The translations under genes and the position numbers were made by a program. The notes below the pieces were generated by a model. The model ran no database searches. It saw only the letters and a program-made list of their open reading frames with translations, and was not told the origin of the DNA. A stretch of DNA of 64,000 bases from an uncultured Aquimarina sp. (lineage in GTDB: Bacteria > Bacteroidota > Bacteroidia > Flavobacteriales > Flavobacteriaceae), in NCBI GenBank assembly GCA_947503835.1, contig CANNFM010000013.1, positions 145,835 through 209,834 on the forward strand. Direction: 5' to 3'. Of this stretch, positions 42,942 through 52,019 are shown in pieces (positions within the stretch are counted from its first letter, which is position 1; each line of letters opens with the position of its first letter).

Positions 42942-44642
42942 TTAAAATCCAATAGCAGTATCATCTCCGCGTTTATCTGCACCACCTTCCAAAGCTCCAT
43001 CAGGTAAAACAAGAATACCATCAACTTTTCCAATAATTTTAGAAGTTTCTTCGTCAATTGTATACCCTTTTTGCTCTAGATTATTTAATAAATCGTCATC
43101 AAATGATTCTGGTTCAAAAACAACTACATCGGGTAACCATTGATGATGAAAACGAGGGGCGTTTACAGCATCTTGCATCGTCATGCCAAATTCTTTTACG
43201 TTTAATATGGTTTGTAATACCGAAGTAATAATTGTAGATCCTCCTGGGGTGCCTACAGACATCCATAATTTCCCATCTTTTTCTACTAGTGTTGGAGTCA
43301 TTGAGCTTAGCATTCTTTTTTCGGGAGCTATCGCGTTGGCTTTGGCACCGATTAATCCAAACATATTTGGGACACCGGGTTTGGCGCTAAAATCATCCAT
43401 TTCATTATTAAGGAATGTTCCTATTTCTGGTACAAATAATTTAGAACCATAAGCTCCATTAAGGGTGATAGTAACAGAAATTGCGTTTCCAAATTGGTCA
43501 ATAATAGAGTAGTGGGTGGTTTCTTCACTTTCATAGCCAGGAACAATTCCGCAATTTATTTCTGAAGATGGAGTAGCTTTATCAAAACTAAAATCTAACA
43601 TTCGATCTGCGAGATAGGGTACTCCAATTAGCGTATCGATAGGGATTTTTGTAAAATCCGGGTCTCCTAGATAAAAGCTGCGATCTGCATATGCCCGTCG
43701 TTCTGCCTCGGTAATTACCTGAATTGTTTTGAGCTGATTATGGCCGTATTCAGAAAGATTATATGGTTCTATCATCTTCATGATTTGGGCCAAACATACA
43801 CCACCGCTTGATGGTGGAGACATAGAAATAACTGAAAGACCTTTATAGTCAAATCGAACAGGGTCACGCCATTTTGCTTCATATTTAGAGAGGTCTTCCA
43901 TAGTAATTATCCCTCCACTTGCTTGTATATGTGCCACTAATTTTTCTCCTGTTTCGCCTTGATAAAACTCAGACTTCCCATTTTTGATAATACGTTCCAG
44001 GGTTTCTGCTAGTTTAGTATTTTTTATAGTATCTCCAGCTTTATATTCTCTTGCAAAAAGAATAGTGTCTTTATTCACTTCAAAAAATAGATCCTTTTTT
44101 TCTTCGAATCGTTTTTGTTGTTTTCTGGTAATTACAAAACCGCGTTTTGCTAATTCAACAACAGGAGACAGGATTTCTTCTATAGGTAAAGTGCCCAACT
44201 TTTCGTGTGCCTCAAAAATTCCCGCAACTGTACCGGGTACACCAATTGCTAAAGCTCCTACTTGACTTTTCTCCGGAATAGCATCCCCATTTTCATCCAA
44301 GTACATATCTTTTGTTGCGGCCAATGGGGCTTTTTCTCTGTAGTCTAAAGCACCCACTTCACCATTAGCTTTTCGATATACCATAAAACCACCACCGCCA
44401 AGACTACCAGCAAAGGGATAGGAAACAGCAAGTGCCATTTCTGTGGCTACCATGGCATCAAAAGCATTACCCCCTTTCTTCATAATATCGGCACCAATCT
44501 TTGAGGCTTCTTCTCTGGCAGATACAACCATGGCATTTTGTGCAATAACACCTTTTACAGGCTTAGTTTTTTGTTCTTGATCGGTAGATACTTTACATGA
44601 AAAACTTAATAAAAGAAATATGAAGTAGAATAGGTATCTCAT
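42942..44642 (-). CDS. ggt: Gamma-glutamyltransferase
   Basis: 566 residues with a lipoprotein-type signal (FLLLSFSC). Made as a precursor that cuts itself before the nucleophile Thr in EETTHYSIIDQFGNAIS; also visible are VVSAREEASKIGADIMKKGGNAFDA, FAGSLGGGGFMVYRK, SPPSSGGVCLAQIM and MSSMTPTLVEKDGKLWM. It hydrolyses or transfers the gamma-glutamyl group of glutathione and related peptides in the periplasm. It overlaps the upstream acpH gene by 4 bases (translational coupling) and precedes the alkD gene. Confidence 0.95.
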   Translation of the reverse strand: MRYLFYFIFLLLSFSCKVSTDQEQKTKPVKGVIAQNAMVVSAREEASKIGADIMKKGGNAFDAMVATEMALAVSYPFAGSLGGGGFMVYRKANGEVGALDYREKAPLAATKDMYLDENGDAIPEKSQVGALAIGVPGTVAGIFEAHEKLGTLPIEEILSPVVELAKRGFVITRKQQKRFEEKKDLFFEVNKDTILFAREYKAGDTIKNTKLAETLERIIKNGKSEFYQGETGEKLVAHIQASGGIITMEDLSKYEAKWRDPVRFDYKGLSVISMSPPSSGGVCLAQIMKMIEPYNLSEYGHNQLKTIQVITEAERRAYADRSFYLGDPDFTKIPIDTLIGVPYLADRMLDFSFDKATPSSEINCGIVPGYESEETTHYSIIDQFGNAISVTITLNGAYGSKLFVPEIGTFLNNEMDDFSAKPGVPNMFGLIGAKANAIAPEKRMLSSMTPTLVEKDGKLWMSVGTPGGSTIITSVLQTILNVKEFGMTMQDAVNAPRFHHQWLPDVVVFEPESFDDDLLNNLEQKGYTIDEETSKIIGKVDGILVLPDGALEGGADKRGDDTAIGF

Positions 44643-45223
44643 AATATTTTTATTTCACTTTTAGTATATAATTTTAACTCTTCGAAAAAAGAACGAAATT
44701 CAATATCAAAATCTGTATAATGTTCTTCTAGCTCAGTCACTGCAAGATTCATTTTTGATCGGTTTTTTGTTCTTCGATTCATCCCAGCTAATACATTGCC
44801 AATCCCAGAAATAGAAGCATAGCTAAGCAACCAGTTATCTTGCTCCATATAGGGTAATAACGTCTGAATTTGCTTAGGTAGAACCTCATGATGCTCGTGA
44901 AGCAATCTATAAAAATCCAAAGTATATTCTTCTAGAGGAACATCAGAATATTCTGCCCAATTGGCGGCTAGAAAGTGATCATATAAAATATCAACAATCA
45001 CAGTGCTATAATGCCTGTATTTTGGGAATAATCGAGAGACACTTTTTTTTACAATATCATGGGAATCAGTGTACGAATCAATTTTACGATGCAATGTAAT
45101 CCCTTGACTTATGCGTTCAGGATAGTCTAAAAACTTTTTTCCTTTAACAGAGTCTGCGATAAAATTACCAATTTTTAATTCGGGGTCTTCTCCAGAGAGA
45201 TAAATGTGGGCTAAGAAATTCAT
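44639..45223 (-). CDS. acpH: Acyl carrier protein phosphodiesterase-like
   Basis: 194 residues: MNFLAHIYLSGEDPELKIGNFIADSVKG, a helical HD-like core with ITLHRKIDSYTDSHDIVK, VIVDILYDHFLAANW, and NWLLSYASISGIGNVLAGM. Matches the AcpH/DUF479 family, which hydrolyses the 4'-phosphopantetheine from ACP. First gene of acpH-ggt-alkD; stop codon overlaps the ggt start. Confidence 0.87.
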   Translation of the reverse strand: MNFLAHIYLSGEDPELKIGNFIADSVKGKKFLDYPERISQGITLHRKIDSYTDSHDIVKKSVSRLFPKYRHYSTVIVDILYDHFLAANWAEYSDVPLEEYTLDFYRLLHEHHEVLPKQIQTLLPYMEQDNWLLSYASISGIGNVLAGMNRRTKNRSKMNLAVTELEEHYTDFDIEFRSFFEELKLYTKSEIKIL

Positions 45224-45285
45224 TAGAGAAATTTACAATTTTTTGAGAAATAAGTGTTGTTTTTAGGTAAACTTTAATGGTAAAG

Positions 45286-45316
45286 TTGGAGTAATCTTTT
45301 GTACCTCGTACATTTG
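45286..45316 (+). promoter_or_regulatory. Promoter of glmM
   Basis: TTG at 45286-45288, 20 bases, then TACATTTG at 45309-45316, fitting the Bacteroidota consensus; leader of about 27 bases. Confidence 0.7.
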
Positions 45317-45347
45317 CCTCCGAACCATACAATCAATATTATATAAA

Positions 45348-46736
45348 ATGACATTAATCAAATCAATTTCTGGAATTAGAGGTACAATTGGCGGAACAGT
45401 AGGAGATAATCTTACTCCTGTGGATGCAGTAAAGTTTGCTTCGGCCTATGGTAGTTGGCTTAAGGAGGAAACTAATAAAAAACGTCCTATCGTTGTCGTT
45501 GGACGGGATGCTCGGATTTCGGGATCTATGATCCAGCAATTGGTAATGAATAGTTTGGTAGGACTAGGTATACATGTTATTGACTTAGGTCTTTCTACAA
45601 CACCTACGGTAGAAGTAGCTGTTCCTATTGAAAAAGCGGATGGAGGGATTATTTTAACAGCAAGCCATAATCCAAAGCAATGGAATGCTCTAAAACTTCT
45701 TAATAATAAAGGAGAGTTTTTGAATGCCGAGAATGGAAAAAAGATCCTTGATAGAGCAGAAAATGATACGTATACTTTTGCCGAAGTTGATGATTTAGGA
45801 AGCATAACAGTTAATGATACGTATATTGATAAGCATATCGATGAAGTTTTAAATTTATCTTTAGTAAATGCCGATATAGTAAAAGGAGCCGGATTCAAAG
45901 TTGTTGTTGATGCAGTGAACTCTACTGGTGGTATTGCGATACCAAAACTTCTTAAAAAAATGGGAGTAGATGTGGTAGAGTTATATTGCGAACCTACGGG
46001 TCATTTTCCGCATAACCCAGAACCTCTTAAAGAACATTTAACCGATTTATCTGAATTGGTTGTGAAAGAGAAAGCCGATTTAGGACTTACTGTTGATCCG
46101 GATGTTGATCGATTAGCTTTTATGAGTGAAGATGGCGAAATGTTTGGAGAAGAATATACTTTGGTTGCATGCGCTGATTTTGTGTTAGGAAAAACCCCTG
46201 GTAATACAGTCTCTAATTTATCTTCGAGCAGAGCTTTACGAGATGTTACCCAAAAACATAATGGTAGTTATGAAGCTAGTGCCGTGGGAGAAGTTAATGT
46301 AGTTGAATTAATGAAAGCCAATAAAGCAGTTATCGGAGGAGAAGGTAATGGAGGAATTATTTATCCAGAATCACACTATGGAAGAGATTCTTTGGTAGGA
46401 GTAGCCTTATTTCTTACCCACTTGGCAGAAAAGAAGTGCACCGTAAGTGAATTACGAAATAGTTACCCGTCTTATTTCATGAGTAAAAATAAAATACAAT
46501 TGACTCCAGGTTTGGATGTAGATGGTATTTTGGCAGGTTTTCATCAAAAGTATGCTTCCGAAGAAGTGTCTACCGTTGATGGTGTGAAAGTAGATTTTGA
46601 AGATTGCTGGGTACACTTACGTAAAAGTAATACCGAACCCATCATTCGAATTTATACAGAAGCGCTAAGTCAGGAAAAGGCAGACCAACTGGCAGAAGAT
46701 ACTATAGGAACGTTAAAAGAAATTGCAGGAATATAA
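45348..46736 (+). CDS. glmM: Phosphoglucosamine mutase
   Basis: 462 residues of the alpha-D-phosphohexomutase family: ISGIRGTIGG at the start, the phosphoserine loop LTASHNPKQWNALKLL near residue 100, the metal loop VDPDVDRLAFMSEDG, the sugar loop GEGNGGIIYPESHYGRDS and the C-terminal phosphate loop LRKSNTEPIIRIYTEA. In this phylum such enzymes convert glucosamine-6-P to glucosamine-1-P for peptidoglycan and lipid A. Divergent from acpH; separate promoter. Confidence 0.92.
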   Translation: MTLIKSISGIRGTIGGTVGDNLTPVDAVKFASAYGSWLKEETNKKRPIVVVGRDARISGSMIQQLVMNSLVGLGIHVIDLGLSTTPTVEVAVPIEKADGGIILTASHNPKQWNALKLLNNKGEFLNAENGKKILDRAENDTYTFAEVDDLGSITVNDTYIDKHIDEVLNLSLVNADIVKGAGFKVVVDAVNSTGGIAIPKLLKKMGVDVVELYCEPTGHFPHNPEPLKEHLTDLSELVVKEKADLGLTVDPDVDRLAFMSEDGEMFGEEYTLVACADFVLGKTPGNTVSNLSSSRALRDVTQKHNGSYEASAVGEVNVVELMKANKAVIGGEGNGGIIYPESHYGRDSLVGVALFLTHLAEKKCTVSELRNSYPSYFMSKNKIQLTPGLDVDGILAGFHQKYASEEVSTVDGVKVDFEDCWVHLRKSNTEPIIRIYTEALSQEKADQLAEDTIGTLKEIAGI

Positions 46737-46748
46737 TACGTTTAGAGT

Positions 46749-46777
46749 ACCAGGTAGGCTATATTAGCTCACCTGGT
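46749..46777. terminator. Hairpin between convergent glmM and acyltransferase genes
   Basis: ACCAGGT and ACCTGGT pair, with AGGCT/AGCT pairing nested inside. No strong T-run follows, so its terminator strength is uncertain. Confidence 0.5.
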
Positions 46778-46784
46778 ATTTATG

Positions 46785-47690
46785 CTAATCTATAATCGCA
46801 CCTTCTGGAGCTTCTGATTGGGCATTGCGATGTTTCCAACGTTTATGAGTCCAGAGATAATATTCGGGTTGTTCGCGTATCTGTTCTTCAAGTAATCGAA
46901 GGTATTTTTTTATGGAATAAAATTTATCTTCTTCTTTACTATTCTCGGTTATAGGGATGAATTTAACTTCATAATGTCCGCGTTTTACTTTTTTTACCTG
47001 AAGATATAACACAATAACATCAAGTCGTTGTGCCAGAAACTCTCCTCCTAAAAATATAGGGACTTTAATTCCCATAAAATCGGTCCAATATTTTGCATTA
47101 TTAATTTTTGGGGATTGATCAGAGATCATACCATATGCACATACGTTATTTTCTTGCTTATCTTTAATAATCTGCCTGGCTACCTTGTGACTGGCAATAA
47201 GTCTGGAGTTAAACCGCCCACGTATACGGTGTGCTAAACTGTCAAAATGCTTGTTTTTAATCTGTTTATAGATACCTACACAGGGATTTAGCGATACTAA
47301 GTCTATAGCATTAGACCACTCAAAACTTCCATAATGGCCCATAAGGGCAATAATACTTTTGTTCTTTTTTTCAAATTCATGAAACTCTTCAAGATTTATG
47401 ACTTTATAGCGTTTTATGAGTTCTTCTCTTGAGATAGAAAGTGATTTTGTCATTTCTAAAAACATATCACACATGTGTTTGTAGAATGCCTTGCGGATGC
47501 TTTTTATTTCCTTCATAGATTTTTCGGGAAAAACCAAGGTCAAGTTTTCTGTTACAGTACTTCTTCTATAACGTATTACATAATATGTTATAATATAGGT
47601 ACAGGTAGAGAAGGCGTAAAACAACCTCCATGGTAGTTTAGAAATTCCTAAGATTATAGGGTAGGTGATACTATAAATTAATAATTGCAT
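46785..47690 (-). CDS. Lipid A acyltransferase (LpxL/HtrB-like), copy 1
   Basis: 301 residues: N-terminal membrane anchor (LPWRLFYAFSTCTYIITYYVI), then VTENLTLVFPEKSMKEIKSIRKAFYKHMCDMFLEM, the catalytic HX4E in GHYGSFEW (HYGSFE), and the C-terminal DQSPKINNAKYWTDFMGIKVP and PEYYLWTHKRWKHR. Matches the lauroyl/myristoyl transferases that add secondary acyl chains to lipid A or related lipids at the inner membrane. Third in transcription order of three tandem paralogues; each has its own TAnnTTTG-like box, so separate transcription is likely. Confidence 0.9.
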   Translation of the reverse strand: MQLLIYSITYPIILGISKLPWRLFYAFSTCTYIITYYVIRYRRSTVTENLTLVFPEKSMKEIKSIRKAFYKHMCDMFLEMTKSLSISREELIKRYKVINLEEFHEFEKKNKSIIALMGHYGSFEWSNAIDLVSLNPCVGIYKQIKNKHFDSLAHRIRGRFNSRLIASHKVARQIIKDKQENNVCAYGMISDQSPKINNAKYWTDFMGIKVPIFLGGEFLAQRLDVIVLYLQVKKVKRGHYEVKFIPITENSKEEDKFYSIKKYLRLLEEQIREQPEYYLWTHKRWKHRNAQSEAPEGAIID

Positions 47691-47712
47691 GAGCCGATTT
47701 GTTAAAAGCTAA

Positions 47713-47720
47713 CAAAGGTA
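47713..47720 (-). promoter_or_regulatory. TAnnTTTG box of acyltransferase copy 1
   Basis: TACCTTTG on the minus strand, 22 bases before the start codon. No clear TTG at -33. Confidence 0.5.
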
Positions 47721-47754
47721 AACTTATTTATCAGTATCTCGTAGGTAAGAGTTC

Positions 47755-48660
47755 TTAATCTATTGTGGCACCTTCTGGAGCCTCTGATTGGGCATTGCGA
47801 TGTTTCCAACGTTTATGAGTCCAGAGATAATATTCGGGTTTGTTATGAATTTGTTTTTCTAGAATCCTAAGGTAGCTTTTTACGATTGAATACTCTTCAC
47901 ATGCATTTGGGTCATCGGCTATAGGAACAAATGTGGCTTCATAATACCCTCTTTTTAATTTTTCTACCTTCAGATAAAATACCTTAGTACCCAAGCGTTT
48001 TGCTAAAATTTCTGCACCCAAGAAAGTAGGTACTTTTACACCCATAAAATCGGTCCAATATGTTGCTTTATATATTTTAGGAGATTGATCAGCTGCTAGT
48101 CCATACATGAACACACCATCCCTGTTTTTATCTTTGGTGATTTCTTCCATAGCATTCTTGGTGGTTACTACTCTAGATCCAAAACGAGCACGTATTCTAC
48201 GCACCAATCTATCAAAATATTTGTTTTCTATACGTTTATATACACCTACTGCTTGAATACCTGTTTGTATATCCACTACGTTAGCCCATTCATAACTAGC
48301 ATAATGTGCCATAAATACCATCATGCTTTCTCCTTGGGCTTCCAATTCGTTAAGCATATCAAGATTAGTAACCTTAAAACGTTCCTTCATCTCTTCATTA
48401 GAGATAGAAATTGATTTTATCATTTCTAAAAACATATCGCATAGATGTCGATAAAAATCTTTTCTAATCCTCTTGATTTCCTGGGGAGTCTTATTCGGAA
48501 AAACTAATTTTAAGTTTTCGGCTACAGTTTTTTTTCTGTATCCAATAACATAATATATGAGAAAAAAAATACCAGTAGAAAATGCGTAAAACAACCTCCA
48601 TGGTAATTTTGAGATTAGCCATAAGAATGGGTACACTATACTGTAGATAAGTAATTGCAT
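47755..48660 (-). CDS. Lipid A acyltransferase (LpxL/HtrB-like), copy 2
   Basis: 301 residues with the same architecture: LPWRLFYAFSTGIFFLIYYVIG, the HX4E catalytic site in AHYASYEW, DQSPKIYKATYWTDFMG and the same C-terminal LWTHKRWKHRNAQSEAPEG. Its last 73 coding bases match copy 1 at 72 positions, while the next 45-base stretch shared with copy 3 matches it at 44, so the 3' end is a mosaic. Middle of the three paralogues. A near-consensus TATTTTCG box (48682-48689, minus) lies upstream. The acyl chain preference cannot be deduced. Confidence 0.9.
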   Translation of the reverse strand: MQLLIYSIVYPFLWLISKLPWRLFYAFSTGIFFLIYYVIGYRKKTVAENLKLVFPNKTPQEIKRIRKDFYRHLCDMFLEMIKSISISNEEMKERFKVTNLDMLNELEAQGESMMVFMAHYASYEWANVVDIQTGIQAVGVYKRIENKYFDRLVRRIRARFGSRVVTTKNAMEEITKDKNRDGVFMYGLAADQSPKIYKATYWTDFMGVKVPTFLGAEILAKRLGTKVFYLKVEKLKRGYYEATFVPIADDPNACEEYSIVKSYLRILEKQIHNKPEYYLWTHKRWKHRNAQSEAPEGATID

Positions 48661-48763
48661 AAAATAGATGGAATTTAAGCGCGAAAATACAGGTATTTGG
48701 TTAAAAATGGGTGCTAAATGTTAAAAAAACAAAATTATCATTAACAACGCATAGAATTAGTAC

Positions 48764-49663
48764 TTAGTCTATGACAGCCCCTTTTGGGATTTCTGCATTA
48801 CGATATTTCCATCGTTTATGAGTCCAGAGATAATACTCGGGTTTGTTATGAATTTGTGATTCTAATAACTTAAGGTATTTTTTTGTAATGTAATAATCTT
48901 CACAGTCTATTGGATTTTCGGCAATGGGTATAAATTCTGCTTCGTAATAGCCCCTTTTTACTTTTTCTATTTTTAGATACACCACAGGCATATCCATTCG
49001 TTTTGCCAGTTTTTCTCCTCCAGGATATACAGGAACCAGAATACCCATAAAATCGGTCCAGTATATCGTATTTTTTAATCTTGGAGATTGATCAGTAACT
49101 AATCCGTATGCACAAAGGTTACCTTGTATTCGGTCTCGAGTGATTTCTCTAACCGTATGATGTTTAGAGATTAATCGGGCATCAAAACGACCTCGTATTT
49201 TATTAACAAGCTGATCAAAATATTTGTTTGCAAGCTTTTTGTATACCCCTACTATAGGAAAACCACCCAAGAATTGAACTGCAATAGACCATTCGTAACT
49301 AGCATAATGGGCCATTAGAACCATTATACTTTTGTTGTTTGATTCTAACGTTTTTAAAGTTTCTGGGTTAATGATTTTGAAGCGTTTGCTAAGTTCTTTT
49401 TCTGATATAGACATAGTTTTTACCATTTCTAAGAACATATCACACATGTGTTTATAAAACCTTTTACGAATTTTATAAATTTCTTTTTTTGATTTTTTCG
49501 GAAAAACCAACATTAGGTTTTCTGTCACAGCCTTTTTTCGATACCCTATAATATGGTATGTAAAGCCATAGACTCCGGTAGAAAATATATAAAATAAACG
49601 CCATGGTAAAATGGAAATCACCCACAATATTGGGTACACCAAACGGTATATTAATAGCTGCAT
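48764..49663 (-). CDS. Lipid A acyltransferase (LpxL/HtrB-like), copy 3
   Basis: 299 residues, same family: LPWRLFYIFSTGVYGFTYHIIG, HX4E in AHYASYEW, DQSPRLKNTIYWTDFMGILVP, PEYYLWTHKRWKYRNA. First transcribed of the three. Its C-terminus (EIPKGAVID) is the most different. By family knowledge it acts at the cytoplasmic face of the inner membrane on lipid A precursors, or on related amino-lipids. Confidence 0.9.
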   Translation of the reverse strand: MQLLIYRLVYPILWVISILPWRLFYIFSTGVYGFTYHIIGYRKKAVTENLMLVFPKKSKKEIYKIRKRFYKHMCDMFLEMVKTMSISEKELSKRFKIINPETLKTLESNNKSIMVLMAHYASYEWSIAVQFLGGFPIVGVYKKLANKYFDQLVNKIRGRFDARLISKHHTVREITRDRIQGNLCAYGLVTDQSPRLKNTIYWTDFMGILVPVYPGGEKLAKRMDMPVVYLKIEKVKRGYYEAEFIPIAENPIDCEDYYITKKYLKLLESQIHNKPEYYLWTHKRWKYRNAEIPKGAVID

Positions 49664-49684
49664 TATAAATTATATTGAAGCCCA

Positions 49685-49692
49685 CAAAGATA
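49685..49692 (-). promoter_or_regulatory. TAnnTTTG box of acyltransferase copy 3
   Basis: TATCTTTG on the minus strand, 21 bases before the start codon; no clear TTG at -33. Confidence 0.5.
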
Positions 49693-49775
49693 AAATTATT
49701 CGAACTTTTAAATCATAAACTTTTGCTAATAACATAGACTTAATTGTTACGGTTTTTTTGAGTAAAAATATATGG

Positions 49776-49783
49776 TATATTTG
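49776..49783 (+). promoter_or_regulatory. TAnnTTTG box setting the rhomboid start
   Basis: TATATTTG lies after the first in-frame ATG (49772) and 15 bases before the ATG at 49799. Transcription starting near 49788 would exclude the upstream ATG. Confidence 0.55.
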
Positions 49784-49798
49784 AACAAAAATGCATTT

Positions 49799-50449
49799 AT
49801 GGGGAACCTTGATATTGTACTAATTGTCATCATTGGAGCTAATATATTAATGTCGTTAAAAGGATTTAATGACTTTTCTTTTTTTGAAAAGTATAAGTTT
49901 AATATTGGAGGTATACGACGTGGTGAGCAGATACGTATGCTAAGCTCAGGTTTTTTGCATGTAGATACGATGCACCTCTTCTTCAATATGTTTACACTTT
50001 ACTTTTTTGCTCCGGTAGTGCTTGGTTTCATGGGGAACATCAAGTTCTTAATTATCTATTTTGGAAGCCTTTTGGTGGGAAATTTATTTTCTTTATTTTT
50101 TCATAAGGATGAATACTATTACAGCGCTGTAGGAGCTAGTGGTGCCGTTTCGGGAATTATTTATGCAGGTATTTTATTTCGACCTGATATGAGTTTGTAC
50201 TTGATGTTTATTCCAATCCCGATTCCTGCATATATATTCGGAATCGGATATTTATTATATTCTATTTTTGGAATGAAAAACCGAGTAGGTAATATAGGGC
50301 ATGATGCACATTTCGGAGGTGCAGTAGGGGGGTATGTTATTACTTTGATGTTTGCCCCTTGGTTATTTCAGGAAAACCCATTGATGATAGGTTTATTGGC
50401 AATCCCTATTATTATTCTTTTTGTCTTACAAAGATTAGGTAAGCTTTAA
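49799..50449 (+). CDS. Rhomboid-family intramembrane serine protease
   Basis: 216 residues with about six membrane segments. Family signatures: LHVDTMHLFFNMFTLYFF (the HxxxN of segment 2), the catalytic Ser in GASGAVSGIIYAG and the catalytic His in IGHDAHFGGAVGGYV. It cleaves membrane-spanning substrates within the inner membrane. The start at MGNLDIVLIV is preferred: it is the usual N-terminus in this group, and a promoter box overlaps the ORF upstream. A strong terminator follows; divergent from the acyltransferase genes. Confidence 0.93.
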   Translation: MGNLDIVLIVIIGANILMSLKGFNDFSFFEKYKFNIGGIRRGEQIRMLSSGFLHVDTMHLFFNMFTLYFFAPVVLGFMGNIKFLIIYFGSLLVGNLFSLFFHKDEYYYSAVGASGAVSGIIYAGILFRPDMSLYLMFIPIPIPAYIFGIGYLLYSIFGMKNRVGNIGHDAHFGGAVGGYVITLMFAPWLFQENPLMIGLLAIPIIILFVLQRLGKL

Positions 50450-50455
50450 AATATA

Positions 50456-50497
50456 AACACAAAAAAACGGCTTCAAAAGAAGCCGTTTTTTTGTGTT
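50456..50497. terminator. Bidirectional terminator between rhomboid and TlpA-like genes
   Basis: AAAAAAACGGCTTC / GAAGCCGTTTTTTT with a 4-base loop, extended by AACAC / GTGTT, between two convergent genes. Confidence 0.93.
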
Positions 50498-50516
50498 CTA
50501 AACTCTTATGTTCTAT

Positions 50517-51653
50517 CTATAATGATTTCTCATCTAGTAATTCTGAAATTTTCTTTTCTAGAGCAGGTCCTCTTAAGTTTTTTGCAATAACATTTCCATT
50601 TTCATCTAAAATGAATGTTGCAGGTATAGATCGTACACCGTACGCTCTTGCAATCGGCTCTTGCCAAAATTGCAAGTTAGATACATGGTTCCATTCCAGG
50701 TTATCATCTGCAATTGCTTTGGTCCAGGACTCTTGTTTTTTATCTAAAGAAACACCAATAATATTTAATCCTTTATTATGATACTTATTATATACGCGTA
50801 CTACATTTGGATTTTCCATTCTGCATGGCTTACACCATGATGCCCAAAAATCGATGATAGTAATTTTGCCCATAGATTCTTTTAAAGATAATTTTTTACC
50901 TTCAGGAGTAGGAGCAGAAAAATCTTCGGCTTCGCTACCAATATCTATTCTTTTTTGACTAGATATAGCAACCGCATTAGTAATAAGACGATCTAAGTTT
51001 TTACCTAATCTAGATGTTTTTAGAGTGTCTGGTAATACGTCAAATTTTTCTTTAGCCTCTTTTGCTTTTATCGCTTTAAGGTTTAAAAGATCGGTTAAAG
51101 CCATTACAGAAACCAAAGAAGTAGTGTTTTTATCAGCTAGATCTTTTCTAAATTGTTTTTCTTCTTCAATTAACTGTTCTCTTTGAGAAGCTATTCTTAG
51201 GGCCTTATCTGCTTCATTTAATTTTGATGCTACTTGATATTGATTGTTAAGCTTCACCTTTTCTTCGCCAAAAGATTTGATAGCATTTACATAATTAAAA
51301 AATAATTTGTTTTCTATACCACCTTCAATAATTGATGATCGCATACTATCTTTATAAACAGTCATTTTGACTGGGTTATTTTCTGCTAAAAATAATACAT
51401 TACCAGGAGTGTCTTTAAATGTTAAATAGTTAAAATCACTACTCTCTGGTGTAGGTAGATCGACTCGAAATTGACCTTGCTGTATGGTTGCAGAATCAAT
51501 TATTACAGGTCTGTTGGATTGACTAATAGCATTTACATAAACTACAGTTCCATCCTCAAACCCTGCCACATCTGCAGTTATAGAATATCCTTTTTCTTCT
51601 TTTTTACAGGCTGCAAGTAGAATAATTGTAACCAGTAATGCAATTCTTTTCAT
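50517..51653 (-). CDS. TlpA-like thiol-disulfide oxidoreductase lipoprotein
   Basis: Start at MKRIALLVTIILLAAC, a lipoprotein signal (lipobox LAAC); a longer frame adds 13 residues without signal character. Residues about 20-120 are a DUF4369-type beta domain, 130-230 helical, and 235-378 a thioredoxin domain with FWASWCKPCRMENP (CxxC at 274-277) and RAYGVRSIPATFILDENG. Envelope redox protein, probably reducing or resupplying disulfides in the periplasm. Compare the CxxC-less relative at 15380. Confidence 0.9.
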   Translation of the reverse strand: MKRIALLVTIILLAACKKEEKGYSITADVAGFEDGTVVYVNAISQSNRPVIIDSATIQQGQFRVDLPTPESSDFNYLTFKDTPGNVLFLAENNPVKMTVYKDSMRSSIIEGGIENKLFFNYVNAIKSFGEEKVKLNNQYQVASKLNEADKALRIASQREQLIEEEKQFRKDLADKNTTSLVSVMALTDLLNLKAIKAKEAKEKFDVLPDTLKTSRLGKNLDRLITNAVAISSQKRIDIGSEAEDFSAPTPEGKKLSLKESMGKITIIDFWASWCKPCRMENPNVVRVYNKYHNKGLNIIGVSLDKKQESWTKAIADDNLEWNHVSNLQFWQEPIARAYGVRSIPATFILDENGNVIAKNLRGPALEKKISELLDEKSL

Positions 51654-52019
51654 GGTATTTTGATTTAGTGTGGGTAAAAATACAGAATCCATCCTATATA
51701 CTCCAAATATTAACTTTTTGATGGGGGAATTTGTTAAGATACTCTTGTTAGCGTCATAAAAAATGAGTTTTGGTGTAACAAAAACCCATTGTTTTCAGTC
51801 TAATAAGTAATTATAATGCTGTTAAAAGCTTGATTTGGCAATAATGTTTTTTAAAAAAGATGGTTGATTCCTTAGATTTTGAGTCTAAATTTTAAAACTT
51901 CAATCGTTGTAGTGTTAAACCTTGTTTTTATATATTAACATAAATTTAATTAATTGTTAATAGAATAGCATTATCAAAGGGTTTTATATTATTTTTGCAT
52001 AACTAATAGATAAGCTGGT
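51654..52019. other. Gap with promoter-like box
   Basis: 366 AT-rich bases between divergent genes and no coding region that I can support. A TATTTTTG box at 51990-51997, 23 bases before the start of the GAF gene, is its likely promoter; no good TTG at -33. Confidence 0.45.
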
